Of a stretch of DNA of 58,316 nt, positions 15,707 through 24,100 are shown in pieces; the stretch's first letter is position 1; every line of letters begins with the position of its first letter. Both the position numbers and the translations under genes were made by a program. The DNA is taken from the NCBI GenBank assembly GCA_910588245.1, contig CAJUQP010000019.1, positions 1 to 58,316 of the forward strand. The letters are read 5' to 3'. This DNA is from an uncultured Muribaculaceae bacterium. GTDB lineage: Bacteria; Bacteroidota; Bacteroidia; Bacteroidales; Muribaculaceae. Under the pieces are notes generated by a model. It saw only the letters and a program-made list of their open reading frames with translations. It was not told the DNA's origin and ran no database searches.

Positions 15707-18214
15707 ATGAAAAAGACAATCTCTCTCTTGGCGGCTTTACTGACTGCCGTATCCCTCCAGGCCCTGCCGGGCTGGAAGATTCATCCCACGTTCGACGGGA
15801 CCGTGACACGTCTTGTCGACACACCTCGTTTTGTGTATTTCACCTCGAGGACGCAGCCTTATGAGGCCGGATCGGCGTATAACGGCACGGAGCATCTCTC
15901 ATTGTTCAGATATGACAAAGAGGGGGAGGAGCTGATGGCTCTCTCGTCAGACAATGTGCTTATGTCGGCGAATGTGGCGAGGCTCGACTATTCGCCGGAG
16001 CATGGGTTCCTGGCTGTGGTCGACGCCGATGGCGGCGTGTCGCTGCTATATGACGATGGTGAGAGTGTCGGGATCGCGGCCTACCGCTATGCCGACACCG
16101 ACCGCGATAAGAGCGTGAACTCGGTCTGGATAGACCCGGCAGACGGACAGGTGACACTCTGCACGGCTTTCGGCCTGGTGACAATCGACCCGGATAAGAG
16201 AGAGATAAAAGATAGCCGGATATTCGGCGCCCCGGTGGGCGGCACAGGGCGAGCCGGCGACATGCAGTTGCTTTCCATGGATGGACGCCTGCTGGCCGCT
16301 CCATTCCAGTCGCGCCGTCAAAACCTGTCGGAATATGAACCTGTGGATGCTTTTGACGGTATCAGCGTGGGGAAGCTCATGAATGTGGATGAAGGAAGCT
16401 GCCTTGTCTTCGAGGAGGGGGATGCTGGGGTGTGGATTCTTAGCCACACCGACGGAGCCTTCCATGCGCAGCGCCTGTTCAGCGGACCGTTTGTCAATGC
16501 CGGTCGCACGCGCGGAGGAGTGGCGTTGACCCTCGATTCCGTCATAAGGCTTATCAGAAGCGACGGCACATGGGAAGAGACAGAGCGCCATGCCGATGAT
16601 CGCGGACTCGCCTCCGGTTCATACGACATGAAAGAGGTGTGGACGGCCGGGATGCGCCGCGGACTGTGGAGCCGTCGTGTGAACGGCAGCGGGGAGTGGA
16701 CGCTTACCCGCGACTGCATCGTGCCTGACGCGCCGGCACCGTTCAAGGCCACGGATATGGTGTGGCATCCAGCTTACGGGCTGCTTGTGGCCAACCACGG
16801 CTATGACCCGAATTTCGCCATCGGTGATGACGGAGGGCCGCTGCTGGTCAGCGCATACCGCGACGGACGCTGGACTTCGCTGAGTCCGGCCTATACCGCA
16901 CCGGGAGAACCGGAGAGACTGCGCAATCCCAACGGCCTTGCCGTGGATCCCGACAATCCGGATTTCCTATATTTCGGCTCCCTGATGAACGGCATGGTGC
17001 GTATCGACACATCCGACGGCACGGCTACGGTGCATATGTCGCGGAAAGGGGATCCCTGCCGGGATATTCCCGGCTTCGTGCCGCTTGTGGAAGATCAGAC
17101 GGGTAATATCTCTCCGTTGCCGGGGGTAGGGGCCACATGGACGGCTTCATGTCCTTTCGCCGGGCCAAGATTTGACGCCTACGGCAATCTCTGGACTTCT
17201 TATGCAGACTATGACGACCAGCGTCCCGTGAAGCTGCATCTCATATGCTGGGAGGCTGACGCACGCCGCCGGTCTGTCTATCCTGACAGGATCGTGAATC
17301 CGGTGATGGTCAAGGAGGAGGGGGTAACACCGGGCAACCGCGGATATGTTCTTCCCTTGCTCTCGGCAGCCAACCGCGACCTTATAGTCTACACCCGACG
17401 TCACTGGGATGGAGACTTGACGGTGATCGACACTAACGGGACTCCCACTGATCCGGCAGACGACAGGATAAGAACTGTCTCGTCGTTCACCGACCGCGAC
17501 GGAGCCGCTTTTCCCGTCAACGATATCCGTTTCATCCATGAAGACCCGTCGACGGGGGAGCTGTGGGTAGGGCATCGTGCCGGCGTGTTTCGCATCGACG
17601 CTGCGAAATTGCTGGCAGGCGACACCAGGGCCATGCGAATCAAGGTGGCGCGCGGTGACGGCACGAATCTTGCCGACTATCTTCTTGACGGAGTCCCCGT
17701 AAACGCCATGACAGAAGACAGTCGTGGCTACAAGTGGTTCGCCACAGGAGGCGCGGGTGTGGTGTGCACCTCGGCCGACGGCACAGAGATATACCGTGAG
17801 CTGACATCCGACTCCACTCCGCTCCCCGATGACAATGTCTACGGCATCGGATATATGCCTGAATCTAATTCACTGATGATCTCTACCGACCGTGGCATGG
17901 CTGAATATCAGATCGGCGCGTCCGCGGGTGGAGGAAAGACTCCTGAGGTCAGGGTATATCCCAATCCAGTGCGCCCTGACTATCTCGGATATGTCACCGT
18001 AGATGGCCTTGAGGACAATGCCTTGGTGAAGATTGTCGACGCTTCCGGCTCCCTGGTCAGGGAACTTGGATATGCCGCCGGGGGCGAGGCGAAATGGGAC
18101 GTCACCAATCTTTCTGGACGCAGGGTGGCCACTGGAGTTTATTATGTGGTGTGCACTTCCGGTCCAGACGACTCGACAGTGGCGAAAGTCGGGAAGGTGC
18201 TCGTGGTGAATTAA
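15707..18214 (+). CDS. porZ: PorZ-like type IX secretion system protein
   Basis: 835-residue secreted protein: signal peptide (MKKTISLLAALLTAVSLQA), two long regions of WD/kelch-like propeller strands (about 25-330 and 340-735; repeated aromatic-Gly-Asp motifs, and VNAMTEDSRGYKWFATGG typical of regulator-propeller repeats), then a C-terminal type IX sorting domain (RVYPNPVRPD, GVYYVVC, KVLVVN). This order matches PorZ, part of the surface attachment complex that gives anionic LPS to the PorU sortase. The ATG at 15707 starts the signal peptide; the frame opens 11 codons earlier. No other por gene is in the window. A propeller-type surface protein using the same secretion route is the main alternative. 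Confidence 0.68.
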   Translation: MKKTISLLAALLTAVSLQALPGWKIHPTFDGTVTRLVDTPRFVYFTSRTQPYEAGSAYNGTEHLSLFRYDKEGEELMALSSDNVLMSANVARLDYSPEHGFLAVVDADGGVSLLYDDGESVGIAAYRYADTDRDKSVNSVWIDPADGQVTLCTAFGLVTIDPDKREIKDSRIFGAPVGGTGRAGDMQLLSMDGRLLAAPFQSRRQNLSEYEPVDAFDGISVGKLMNVDEGSCLVFEEGDAGVWILSHTDGAFHAQRLFSGPFVNAGRTRGGVALTLDSVIRLIRSDGTWEETERHADDRGLASGSYDMKEVWTAGMRRGLWSRRVNGSGEWTLTRDCIVPDAPAPFKATDMVWHPAYGLLVANHGYDPNFAIGDDGGPLLVSAYRDGRWTSLSPAYTAPGEPERLRNPNGLAVDPDNPDFLYFGSLMNGMVRIDTSDGTATVHMSRKGDPCRDIPGFVPLVEDQTGNISPLPGVGATWTASCPFAGPRFDAYGNLWTSYADYDDQRPVKLHLICWEADARRRSVYPDRIVNPVMVKEEGVTPGNRGYVLPLLSAANRDLIVYTRRHWDGDLTVIDTNGTPTDPADDRIRTVSSFTDRDGAAFPVNDIRFIHEDPSTGELWVGHRAGVFRIDAAKLLAGDTRAMRIKVARGDGTNLADYLLDGVPVNAMTEDSRGYKWFATGGAGVVCTSADGTEIYRELTSDSTPLPDDNVYGIGYMPESNSLMISTDRGMAEYQIGASAGGGKTPEVRVYPNPVRPDYLGYVTVDGLEDNALVKIVDASGSLVRELGYAAGGEAKWDVTNLSGRRVATGVYYVVCTSGPDDSTVAKVGKVLVVN

Positions 18215-18330
18215 AGGTTAAAGGTTAAAGGTTTAGAGTTTAGGGATTGGAGTTTAGGGTTAATGGGACATCGGAAAACGGATAACAGATAACAGATAAC
18301 AGAAAACGGACAACGGACAACAGACGATAG
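18215..18330. repeat. 7-bp-period intergenic repeats
   Basis: Three TTAAAGG units, TTTAGGG-like units, then three ATAACAG units and GGACAAC-type units, all with a period near 7 bp. This fills the gap between the porZ-like gene and trmB. A larger block of the same style lies at 43387-43667. Words such as AAAACGGACAAC recur at 54158-54186 (inverted), 57605-57645 and 58120-58150. Confidence 0.6.
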
Positions 18331-18332
18331 AC

Positions 18333-19088
18333 ATGGGAAAGAACAAACTTAAGAAATTCGCCGATATGGCTACCTACAGATGCGCTCTCCAGTATCCGCG
18401 CGAGGTGCTTCTTGCTGAGGGCTTCCCTTATCAGGGAGTGTGGAAGGATGAATTCTTCCATCGTGACGGAGAGATCACCCTGGAGCTCGGCTGCGGCAAG
18501 GGGGAGTATACTGTGGCTCTCGCAAAGGGGAACCCCGGACGTAACTATATAGGCGTCGACATAAAAGGAGCAAGGATGTGGAGCGGCGCGCGGCAGGTTG
18601 AGGAGCAGCAGATTCCCAATGCTGCTTTTCTCAGGACGGAGATCGAGAATATCGACAAGTTTTTTGCTCCGGGAGAGGTGGACGAAATCTGGATCACTTT
18701 CCCCGACCCACAGATGCAGAAGACCCGGAAGCGCCTCACGTCGACGCGTTTCCTGAAGATGTATGGGAAATTCCTGCGCCCTGGAGGAGTCATAAACCTG
18801 AAGACGGATTCGCCGTTTCTGTTCGAATATACCAAAAGGCTGGCTGAACTCAACGGTTTTGAGATCGTTATGATTACAGATGACCTCTATGGCAGCGGGA
18901 TGGCAGATCCCGTAAGCTCAATAAAGACATATTACGAGAGCCAGTGGCTGTCGCGCGGCAAGAAGATAAAACTGATAAGCATGCGCCCCGGTTCTTTCGA
19001 GAATCTGCAGGAACCGCCCTCCGACGACATCGAGCGGGATGACTACCGCGCATATCCCCGTCATACCCCCGGACTTGAATCTTTCTGA
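18333..19088 (+). CDS. trmB: tRNA (guanine-N7)-methyltransferase
   Basis: SAM-dependent enzyme that makes m7G46 in tRNA variable loops. The SAM site LELGCGKGEYTVALA lies near residues 50-64, followed by GVDIKGARMWSGARQ and the family signature ITFPDPQMQKTRKRLTSTRFL with the catalytic Asp in FPDP. 251 residues is normal. Only 17 bp separate its stop from mrp, so the two likely form an operon. No clear promoter can be read in the repeat-filled gap upstream. Confidence 0.95.
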   Translation: MGKNKLKKFADMATYRCALQYPREVLLAEGFPYQGVWKDEFFHRDGEITLELGCGKGEYTVALAKGNPGRNYIGVDIKGARMWSGARQVEEQQIPNAAFLRTEIENIDKFFAPGEVDEIWITFPDPQMQKTRKRLTSTRFLKMYGKFLRPGGVINLKTDSPFLFEYTKRLAELNGFEIVMITDDLYGSGMADPVSSIKTYYESQWLSRGKKIKLISMRPGSFENLQEPPSDDIERDDYRAYPRHTPGLESF

Positions 19089-19105
19089 AAAAATATCATA
19101 AAAAA

Positions 19106-20230
19106 ATGACTCTATATCCAAATCTGATTCTTGAGGCACTCAAGAACGTGAAGTATCCCGGCAACGGGAAAACTCTCGCCGAAAACGGCATGATCGAGGA
19201 TGATATCCGCATAGACGGCAACAAGGTGTCGTTCTCACTGATCTTCGACAAGCCCACCGATCCTTTCATAAGAAGCGTGGTGCGCTCTGCCGAAGCTGCC
19301 ATCAACGCGTATATCTCGCCGGAGGTGGAGATAAAGGACAATATCGCGGTGAAATACCGCAAGCCCCTGGAGGAGAAGCCGAAGCTGCTTCCCGGTGTGA
19401 AAAATATCGTAGGGATATCCTCCGGAAAGGGTGGCGTGGGGAAGAGTACGGTTGCCGCCAACGTCGCCATATCGCTGGCCGCGAAGGGGTATAAGGTCGG
19501 TCTTCTCGACGCCGATATCTTCGGCCCCTCGATGCCAAAGATGTTCGGCGTTGAGGATGAGCAGCTTTATATGGTCAATAAGGATGGACGCGATTGGATT
19601 GAGCCCGTGGAGAAATACGGGGTCAGGATGCTGTCGATCGGTTTTGTGGTCGACAGGAACAGTCCTGTGCTCTGGCGCGGCGGAATGGCGAGCAACGCCC
19701 TCAAGCAGCTGATATCCGACGCATGGTGGGGTGATCTGGATTATTTCCTCATCGACATGCCTCCCGGCACGAGCGACATCCATCTTACCCTTGTGCAGAC
19801 TCTTCCGATCACTGGAGTTGTGGTTGTGTCGACTCCTCAGGAAGTGGCCCTGGCCGATGCCCGCAAGGGTATCGCCATGTTCCAGAGCGACAAGGTGAAC
19901 GTGCCTATCCTCGGTCTCGTAGAGAATATGGCCTGGTTCACGCCGGCTCCGCATCCGGAAGAGAAGTATTACATATTCGGCAACGGTGGCGCCACGCGTC
20001 TGGCAGAGGAACTTGGCGTGAAGCTTCTCGCGCAGATTCCTCTCGTAGCGGATATCTGCAGTGACGCCGACATGGGAGCCCCATCGTCGGTGGCCCTTGC
20101 CGATGAAGGGAAGGCTGCGGCGAATCCGGAGGCGGAGGCATTCGGCGCCCTCGCGGAGTCCATCGTCAAGGCCTGCGACGAGCGCAACGCCGCGCTGCCG
20201 CCCACGCAGCCGGTAGCCATGAAGTCGTAA
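19106..20230 (+). CDS. mrp: Mrp/ApbC-family Fe-S cluster carrier ATPase
   Basis: P-loop ATPase that carries Fe-S clusters to apoproteins. N-terminal MIP18/DUF59 domain (about 1-75), then a deviant Walker A GKGGVGKST (about 110-118), LLDADIFGPSMPKMFG and the Mrp signature YFLIDMPPGTSDIHLTL. The CxxC found in many Mrp proteins is replaced by WFTPAPHPEEKYYIFG, a form I associate with Bacteroidota members. 374 residues, full length. Cotranscribed with trmB; a hairpin follows. Confidence 0.93.
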   Translation: MTLYPNLILEALKNVKYPGNGKTLAENGMIEDDIRIDGNKVSFSLIFDKPTDPFIRSVVRSAEAAINAYISPEVEIKDNIAVKYRKPLEEKPKLLPGVKNIVGISSGKGGVGKSTVAANVAISLAAKGYKVGLLDADIFGPSMPKMFGVEDEQLYMVNKDGRDWIEPVEKYGVRMLSIGFVVDRNSPVLWRGGMASNALKQLISDAWWGDLDYFLIDMPPGTSDIHLTLVQTLPITGVVVVSTPQEVALADARKGIAMFQSDKVNVPILGLVENMAWFTPAPHPEEKYYIFGNGGATRLAEELGVKLLAQIPLVADICSDADMGAPSSVALADEGKAAANPEAEAFGALAESIVKACDERNAALPPTQPVAMKS

Positions 20231-20269
20231 TAACTCCGGATCATACGGATAAGAATACACACTTTACAG

Positions 20270-20305
20270 GAGGCTGGATCATAATTAAGGATTATGGTTC
20301 AGCCT
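20270..20305. terminator. hairpin between convergent mrp and glycosyltransferase
   Basis: GAGGCTGGATCATAAT and ATTATGGTTCAGCCTC pair with two mismatches around a 5-nt loop, followed by TATTT on the plus strand. It lies between genes that converge, so it may serve both. Confidence 0.55.
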
Positions 20306-20327
20306 CTATTTGGAGGATGTTGCCGTG

Positions 20328-21524
20328 TCAGGCGAAAGTGTAGTTCTTCCTGATGCGCAGCCGGCATTTAAGCTTGAAAGCGAGGTTGCCGAAAGGATGC
20401 CAGAGGAGGAACCATGGGAGCGACCACCAGAGGCATACCGATCCGAGTCGCCTGGCAGTCCGGCGGTAGACGAGTACTTCGCCGATCCAGTTGGCACAGA
20501 CGATGGCGAAAGCCACGACAGCAGGAATGAATGAGAGTGTGAGGAACCGGAATCCCATGATGGCGGCTGCGAGAGCCGAGAGCACCATCACCCACTGCAT
20601 GAGAGAACCGAGGCCGCAGCGTAGGAAAGGCCAGCGGGGGAGAAAACGGGCTGTGAACTGGTAGCGCTCGCGTATGTCGGCGAGGATACGGTTGGCCGAA
20701 TCTCCCCATTCAGTCACAAGGATAGAGTCGGCTGTGATGGCCGTGCGCGTATTGTCGGGAGTCATTATCTCACGCAGGAAGAGATCGTCGTCGCCGTTGA
20801 CCAGATGAAGTGTCTTGGCATATCCCTTGTGGCGGAAGAAGAGTTCGCGGCGGAAAGCGAGGTTGTTGCTGTCGCCTCGGAAAGGATGTCCGCCATATGC
20901 CGCGCCGATCCATTGGCTTGACGTAAGTGTGGCGTTCATCTGGCGGTACCATTTGCCGGCTCCGTGCAGCGTCTGGAAATCCACATGGCTATAGCCGATG
21001 GTCACGTCGATCTCAGGATTCTCCACTGCGGGGCGCATGAGATCGGAAAGCCAGCATCGGGATGGTATGAGGCAGTTGGAGGTGGTGGTCACTACGAATT
21101 CTCCTGAGGCTGCTTTCATGCCTACGGTCTGGGCAAGCTTGCGCCGGCTGAGGTTGCGCGATTCCTCCGGGATGAACGTCACATAGAGCCTCTCGGGATA
21201 GATGGCTTTCAGACGTTTGGCGAGATCGGCAGTTGTCTCGGCGCCACCTTCGTTGACGAGTATCACCTCATAGTCGGGATAGTCCTGGGCCATTGCCATT
21301 GCGAGATACTCATGTATCTCGTCTTCTTCAGTGAAAGCGTAGACAATAACGGAGACTTTCGGACAGACTGCGGGATTGGCTTTGTCTTCTTCGGAGCTGT
21401 CGGATGGGAGTACCGCGCTACCGGCGTTCCAGACAGGGCGGAAACGGGCCCATAATGATATGGCGGCAGATAGAAATGAGATCGAGAGGAGAATGATTAT
21501 CAGTATTTCCGGATCGTGGTTCAT
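20328..21524 (-). CDS. membrane-anchored family 2 glycosyltransferase
   Basis: 398 residues. An N-terminal membrane segment (about 8-28) is followed by a GT-A domain starting VSVIVYAFTEEDEIHEYL (about 55-72), with VILVNEGGAETTADL, a central TSNCLIPS and NGDDDLFLRE (DxD-type acidic cluster), then two or three C-terminal membrane segments (about 305-365). This is the GT2 layout that transfers sugars at the inner face of the inner membrane, often for cell-surface polysaccharide. Acceptor and sugar unknown. It starts 34 bp after the MATE gene stop and is probably cotranscribed with it. Confidence 0.83.
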   Translation of the reverse strand: MNHDPEILIIILLSISFLSAAISLWARFRPVWNAGSAVLPSDSSEEDKANPAVCPKVSVIVYAFTEEDEIHEYLAMAMAQDYPDYEVILVNEGGAETTADLAKRLKAIYPERLYVTFIPEESRNLSRRKLAQTVGMKAASGEFVVTTTSNCLIPSRCWLSDLMRPAVENPEIDVTIGYSHVDFQTLHGAGKWYRQMNATLTSSQWIGAAYGGHPFRGDSNNLAFRRELFFRHKGYAKTLHLVNGDDDLFLREIMTPDNTRTAITADSILVTEWGDSANRILADIRERYQFTARFLPRWPFLRCGLGSLMQWVMVLSALAAAIMGFRFLTLSFIPAVVAFAIVCANWIGEVLVYRRTARRLGSVCLWWSLPWFLLWHPFGNLAFKLKCRLRIRKNYTFA

Positions 21525-21558
21525 CTATGTAGTTGAGGATTATAGCTTTGTTTATGGT

Positions 21559-22950
21559 TCATCGTAGTGGGGTGAGAGTGCCGGCATGCTGGAGCCTGAT
21601 CTTCTTTATCTGCCAGGCGAGCATGCAACCTGTCACTATCGTGGCAACGACGTCGCATATAGGATAGCAGCACCATACTCCGTCGAGACCCAGATAGCGC
21701 GGGAGGATGAGCAGGAGCGGTATCATGAATATTATCTGACGCGTCAGTGAAAGGAATACGGCCTTGCCTGCCATGCCGAGGCTTTGGAAGAAGTTGGTGC
21801 CGACGATCTGGAATCCGACCATCCAGAATCCGCAGGTGGTGATGCGCAGACAGTTGATGGCGCATTCGATCTGAGCCTCATCCTGCATGAACATGGATGC
21901 GATAGCCCGGGGATTGAATGCTCCGAGCAGACTTCCGATGGTGGTGAATGTCAGTCCTGCCACGGCGGCGAGGGTGAGGGTGCCGAACAGGCGGTCGTTG
22001 CGTCGCGCGCCGTAGTTGTAGCCGAGAATCGGCTGCATTCCCTGGCATATGCCGATGACCACCATGACGAAGATCGTGACGAAACGGTTGAACACCACAA
22101 CCGCGGCGATAGCGTTGTCACCACCGTAGTGCAGGAGGGAATTGTTGACGATGGCGTTGATCGATGAGCCGGCCACGTTTATGAGGAACGGAGCCATGCC
22201 TATGTAAAGTATCGACTTGATGACCGGCCAGTTGAGCTTGAATGTGCCTCTCACGAAATGGAGCTCGCTCTTTTTCTGGAAGAAATGCGACATCACGAAG
22301 AAGGCTGTCACGGTCATTGATATGTCGGTGGCTATGGCCGCCCCCTTGATTCCCCACTTGAAACCGAAGAGGAAGAGGGGAGCGAGGATCATGTTGAGAA
22401 ATGCTCCGATCAGGTTGGTATACATAGCCTTCCCGGGATAACCCGTGGCACGCATCACGTTGTTGTAGGAGAAGGTGAGGTTCATGAGCACCATTCCAGG
22501 GAGTACCCACATTAGGAATTCGCGGGCGTAGGGGAGGGAGTTTGGTGAGGCCCCGAAGAGCCGCAGGATCGGATCGAGGAAAATCGCGAATACCGATATA
22601 TATACAAGGCCGATGAACACTGTGAGCTGCACGGAGTTGCCAAGTATTATCTCAGCCATTTTCCTGTCGTTCTGACCCATGACGATGCTTACTCTCGTGG
22701 CGGAGCCTGCGCCGATGAGCATGCCCAGGGCAGTGGCGAGGTTCATGACAGGGAATGTCACTGCGATACCGCTCACTACGTTGGGATCATCGATGGCATG
22801 GCCTATGACGATTGAGTCGATGATGTTGTAGACCGACATCACGACTGTGCCGACCACGGCGGGGAGACTGTATTTGAGTAGCAGCTTCCAGATCTTTTCA
22901 GTCCCTAACTCTTTCAGTCTGTCTTCTTTTTCTGTCTTTGCTGCCGTCAT
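21559..22950 (-). CDS. MATE-family efflux transporter
   Basis: 463 residues with about 12 hydrophobic segments and two homologous MatE halves. LLLKYSLPAVVGTVVMSVYNIIDSI at the first helix and PNVVSGIAVTFPVMNLATALGMLIGAG are typical of Na+- or H+-driven MATE pumps that export cationic drugs or metabolites. Length is standard. TAATTTTG on the minus strand (23051-23044) may be its -7 box. The downstream glycosyltransferase follows closely on the same strand. Substrate cannot be told from sequence. Confidence 0.9.
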   Translation of the reverse strand: MTAAKTEKEDRLKELGTEKIWKLLLKYSLPAVVGTVVMSVYNIIDSIVIGHAIDDPNVVSGIAVTFPVMNLATALGMLIGAGSATRVSIVMGQNDRKMAEIILGNSVQLTVFIGLVYISVFAIFLDPILRLFGASPNSLPYAREFLMWVLPGMVLMNLTFSYNNVMRATGYPGKAMYTNLIGAFLNMILAPLFLFGFKWGIKGAAIATDISMTVTAFFVMSHFFQKKSELHFVRGTFKLNWPVIKSILYIGMAPFLINVAGSSINAIVNNSLLHYGGDNAIAAVVVFNRFVTIFVMVVIGICQGMQPILGYNYGARRNDRLFGTLTLAAVAGLTFTTIGSLLGAFNPRAIASMFMQDEAQIECAINCLRITTCGFWMVGFQIVGTNFFQSLGMAGKAVFLSLTRQIIFMIPLLLILPRYLGLDGVWCCYPICDVVATIVTGCMLAWQIKKIRLQHAGTLTPLR

Positions 22951-23043
22951 TGTCTATCTGGATTAATCGCGGTGGCGTTTCTCATAACAAGTGATTTCAG
23001 ATTCATCCTGCTTTCCCGATACGCACCGGTGGAATTCAAAGTG

Positions 23044-23051
23044 CAAAATTA
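23044..23051 (-). promoter_or_regulatory. -7 box of MATE gene
   Basis: TAATTTTG on the minus strand, 94 nt before the MATE start. No -33 box at 19-21 nt was seen. Confidence 0.35.
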
Positions 23052-23158
23052 CTAAAAACTTCCCAAAGGAGTTTCCCTTTTTTCTCTAAAGTTTTTCTCA
23101 ACCGAACCTGGGGGGGAGTTTGTTGTGTATTTATAAACAATCTCTGATTCCGATTTAT

Positions 23159-23166
23159 TAATTTTG
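23159..23166 (+). promoter_or_regulatory. -7 box before phospholipase gene
   Basis: TAATTTTG. A start a few bases later would leave the ATGs at 23179 and 23182 almost leaderless and give about 73 nt of leader to the ATG at 23245, which favours the latter. No well-spaced -33 box. Confidence 0.4.
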
Positions 23167-23244
23167 CAGCCTGAAAAGATGATGAAAACCAGGTTTTGGT
23201 TTTCGAAAGATGCTTTTCCGCATGTAAAAAACACTTTTAAACCG

Positions 23245-24090
23245 ATGATGCGAAGCCATATTGCATTGACCATAGTGATCCTCTCTATCCTGATGCCGTT
23301 CTGTGCCTCCGGTCAGATCACCGGCGTGGAAGATCAGAAGGAATTTACCGACTCCCTGAAGCATGAGTTGGAATTCGGGCCATATTTCGGTCTGTATAAA
23401 GATAATTATTTCGTGGCGGGCACAACCCCTTTCCACAAGCCCACAGCCACTAATTCTGATGTGAAATTTCAGATATCGCTTGCCGTAAGGCTTACTGACA
23501 AGGTGCTTCCCTGGGATTCGTTTCTTTTCCTGATGTATACTCAGAAGACGTTCTGGAATGTTTTCGAAAATTCCATGCCCATGCGCGACATGAATTTCAA
23601 TCCCGGCATAGGATGGTCGAAACCTTTCTTCAACAAAGACAGATATGTGGGTAAGCTCACTCTCATGCTCGAACATGAGAGCAACGGCCGCGACAGCATA
23701 CAGTCGAGAAGCTGGAACAAGATCTCGCTTAGCGGATCGACGGTGATCAACGAGTGGCTTATGGTCCACGCCAAGTTCTGGATACCGATAATAGACGGTC
23801 AGAACAACAAGGATATCCTGAAATACTGCGGCATATATCAGAGCGGAGTAGTGATATCCACCCCCGACAAGAGGTGGACCTGGGGATTGACGTGGGTGAA
23901 ACGCAGCGGGTTCAACCTGAATTTCAACACAATCTGGGAGGTGAGCTGGAGAGTCTCCAACAAAGCCAACCTTAATCTTTATGCCCAGTACTACAACGGC
24001 TACGGCGAGGGTCTTCTTGACTACAAGCAGTTTCACTCCATGCTGAGGGTGGGCATTATCTTCAAACCCAAGTTTTTCTCTGAATACTGA
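23245..24090 (+). CDS. outer-membrane phospholipase A (OMPLA)
   Basis: Outer-membrane beta-barrel hydrolase cleaving phospholipids that reach the outer leaflet. Counting from the ATG at 23245, the catalytic residues are H144 and S146 (EHESNGRDS) with N158, the same relative spacing as His142/Ser144/Asn156 of E. coli PldA. The signal peptide is MMRSHIALTIVILSILMPFC; an in-frame ATG at 23179 would add about 22 basic and aromatic residues before it. Strands end at FKPKFFSEY. The next gene starts 10 bp after the stop, so the pair is probably an operon. Confidence 0.88.
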   Translation: MMRSHIALTIVILSILMPFCASGQITGVEDQKEFTDSLKHELEFGPYFGLYKDNYFVAGTTPFHKPTATNSDVKFQISLAVRLTDKVLPWDSFLFLMYTQKTFWNVFENSMPMRDMNFNPGIGWSKPFFNKDRYVGKLTLMLEHESNGRDSIQSRSWNKISLSGSTVINEWLMVHAKFWIPIIDGQNNKDILKYCGIYQSGVVISTPDKRWTWGLTWVKRSGFNLNFNTIWEVSWRVSNKANLNLYAQYYNGYGEGLLDYKQFHSMLRVGIIFKPKFFSEY

Positions 24091-24100
24091 TGTCTGCCAT

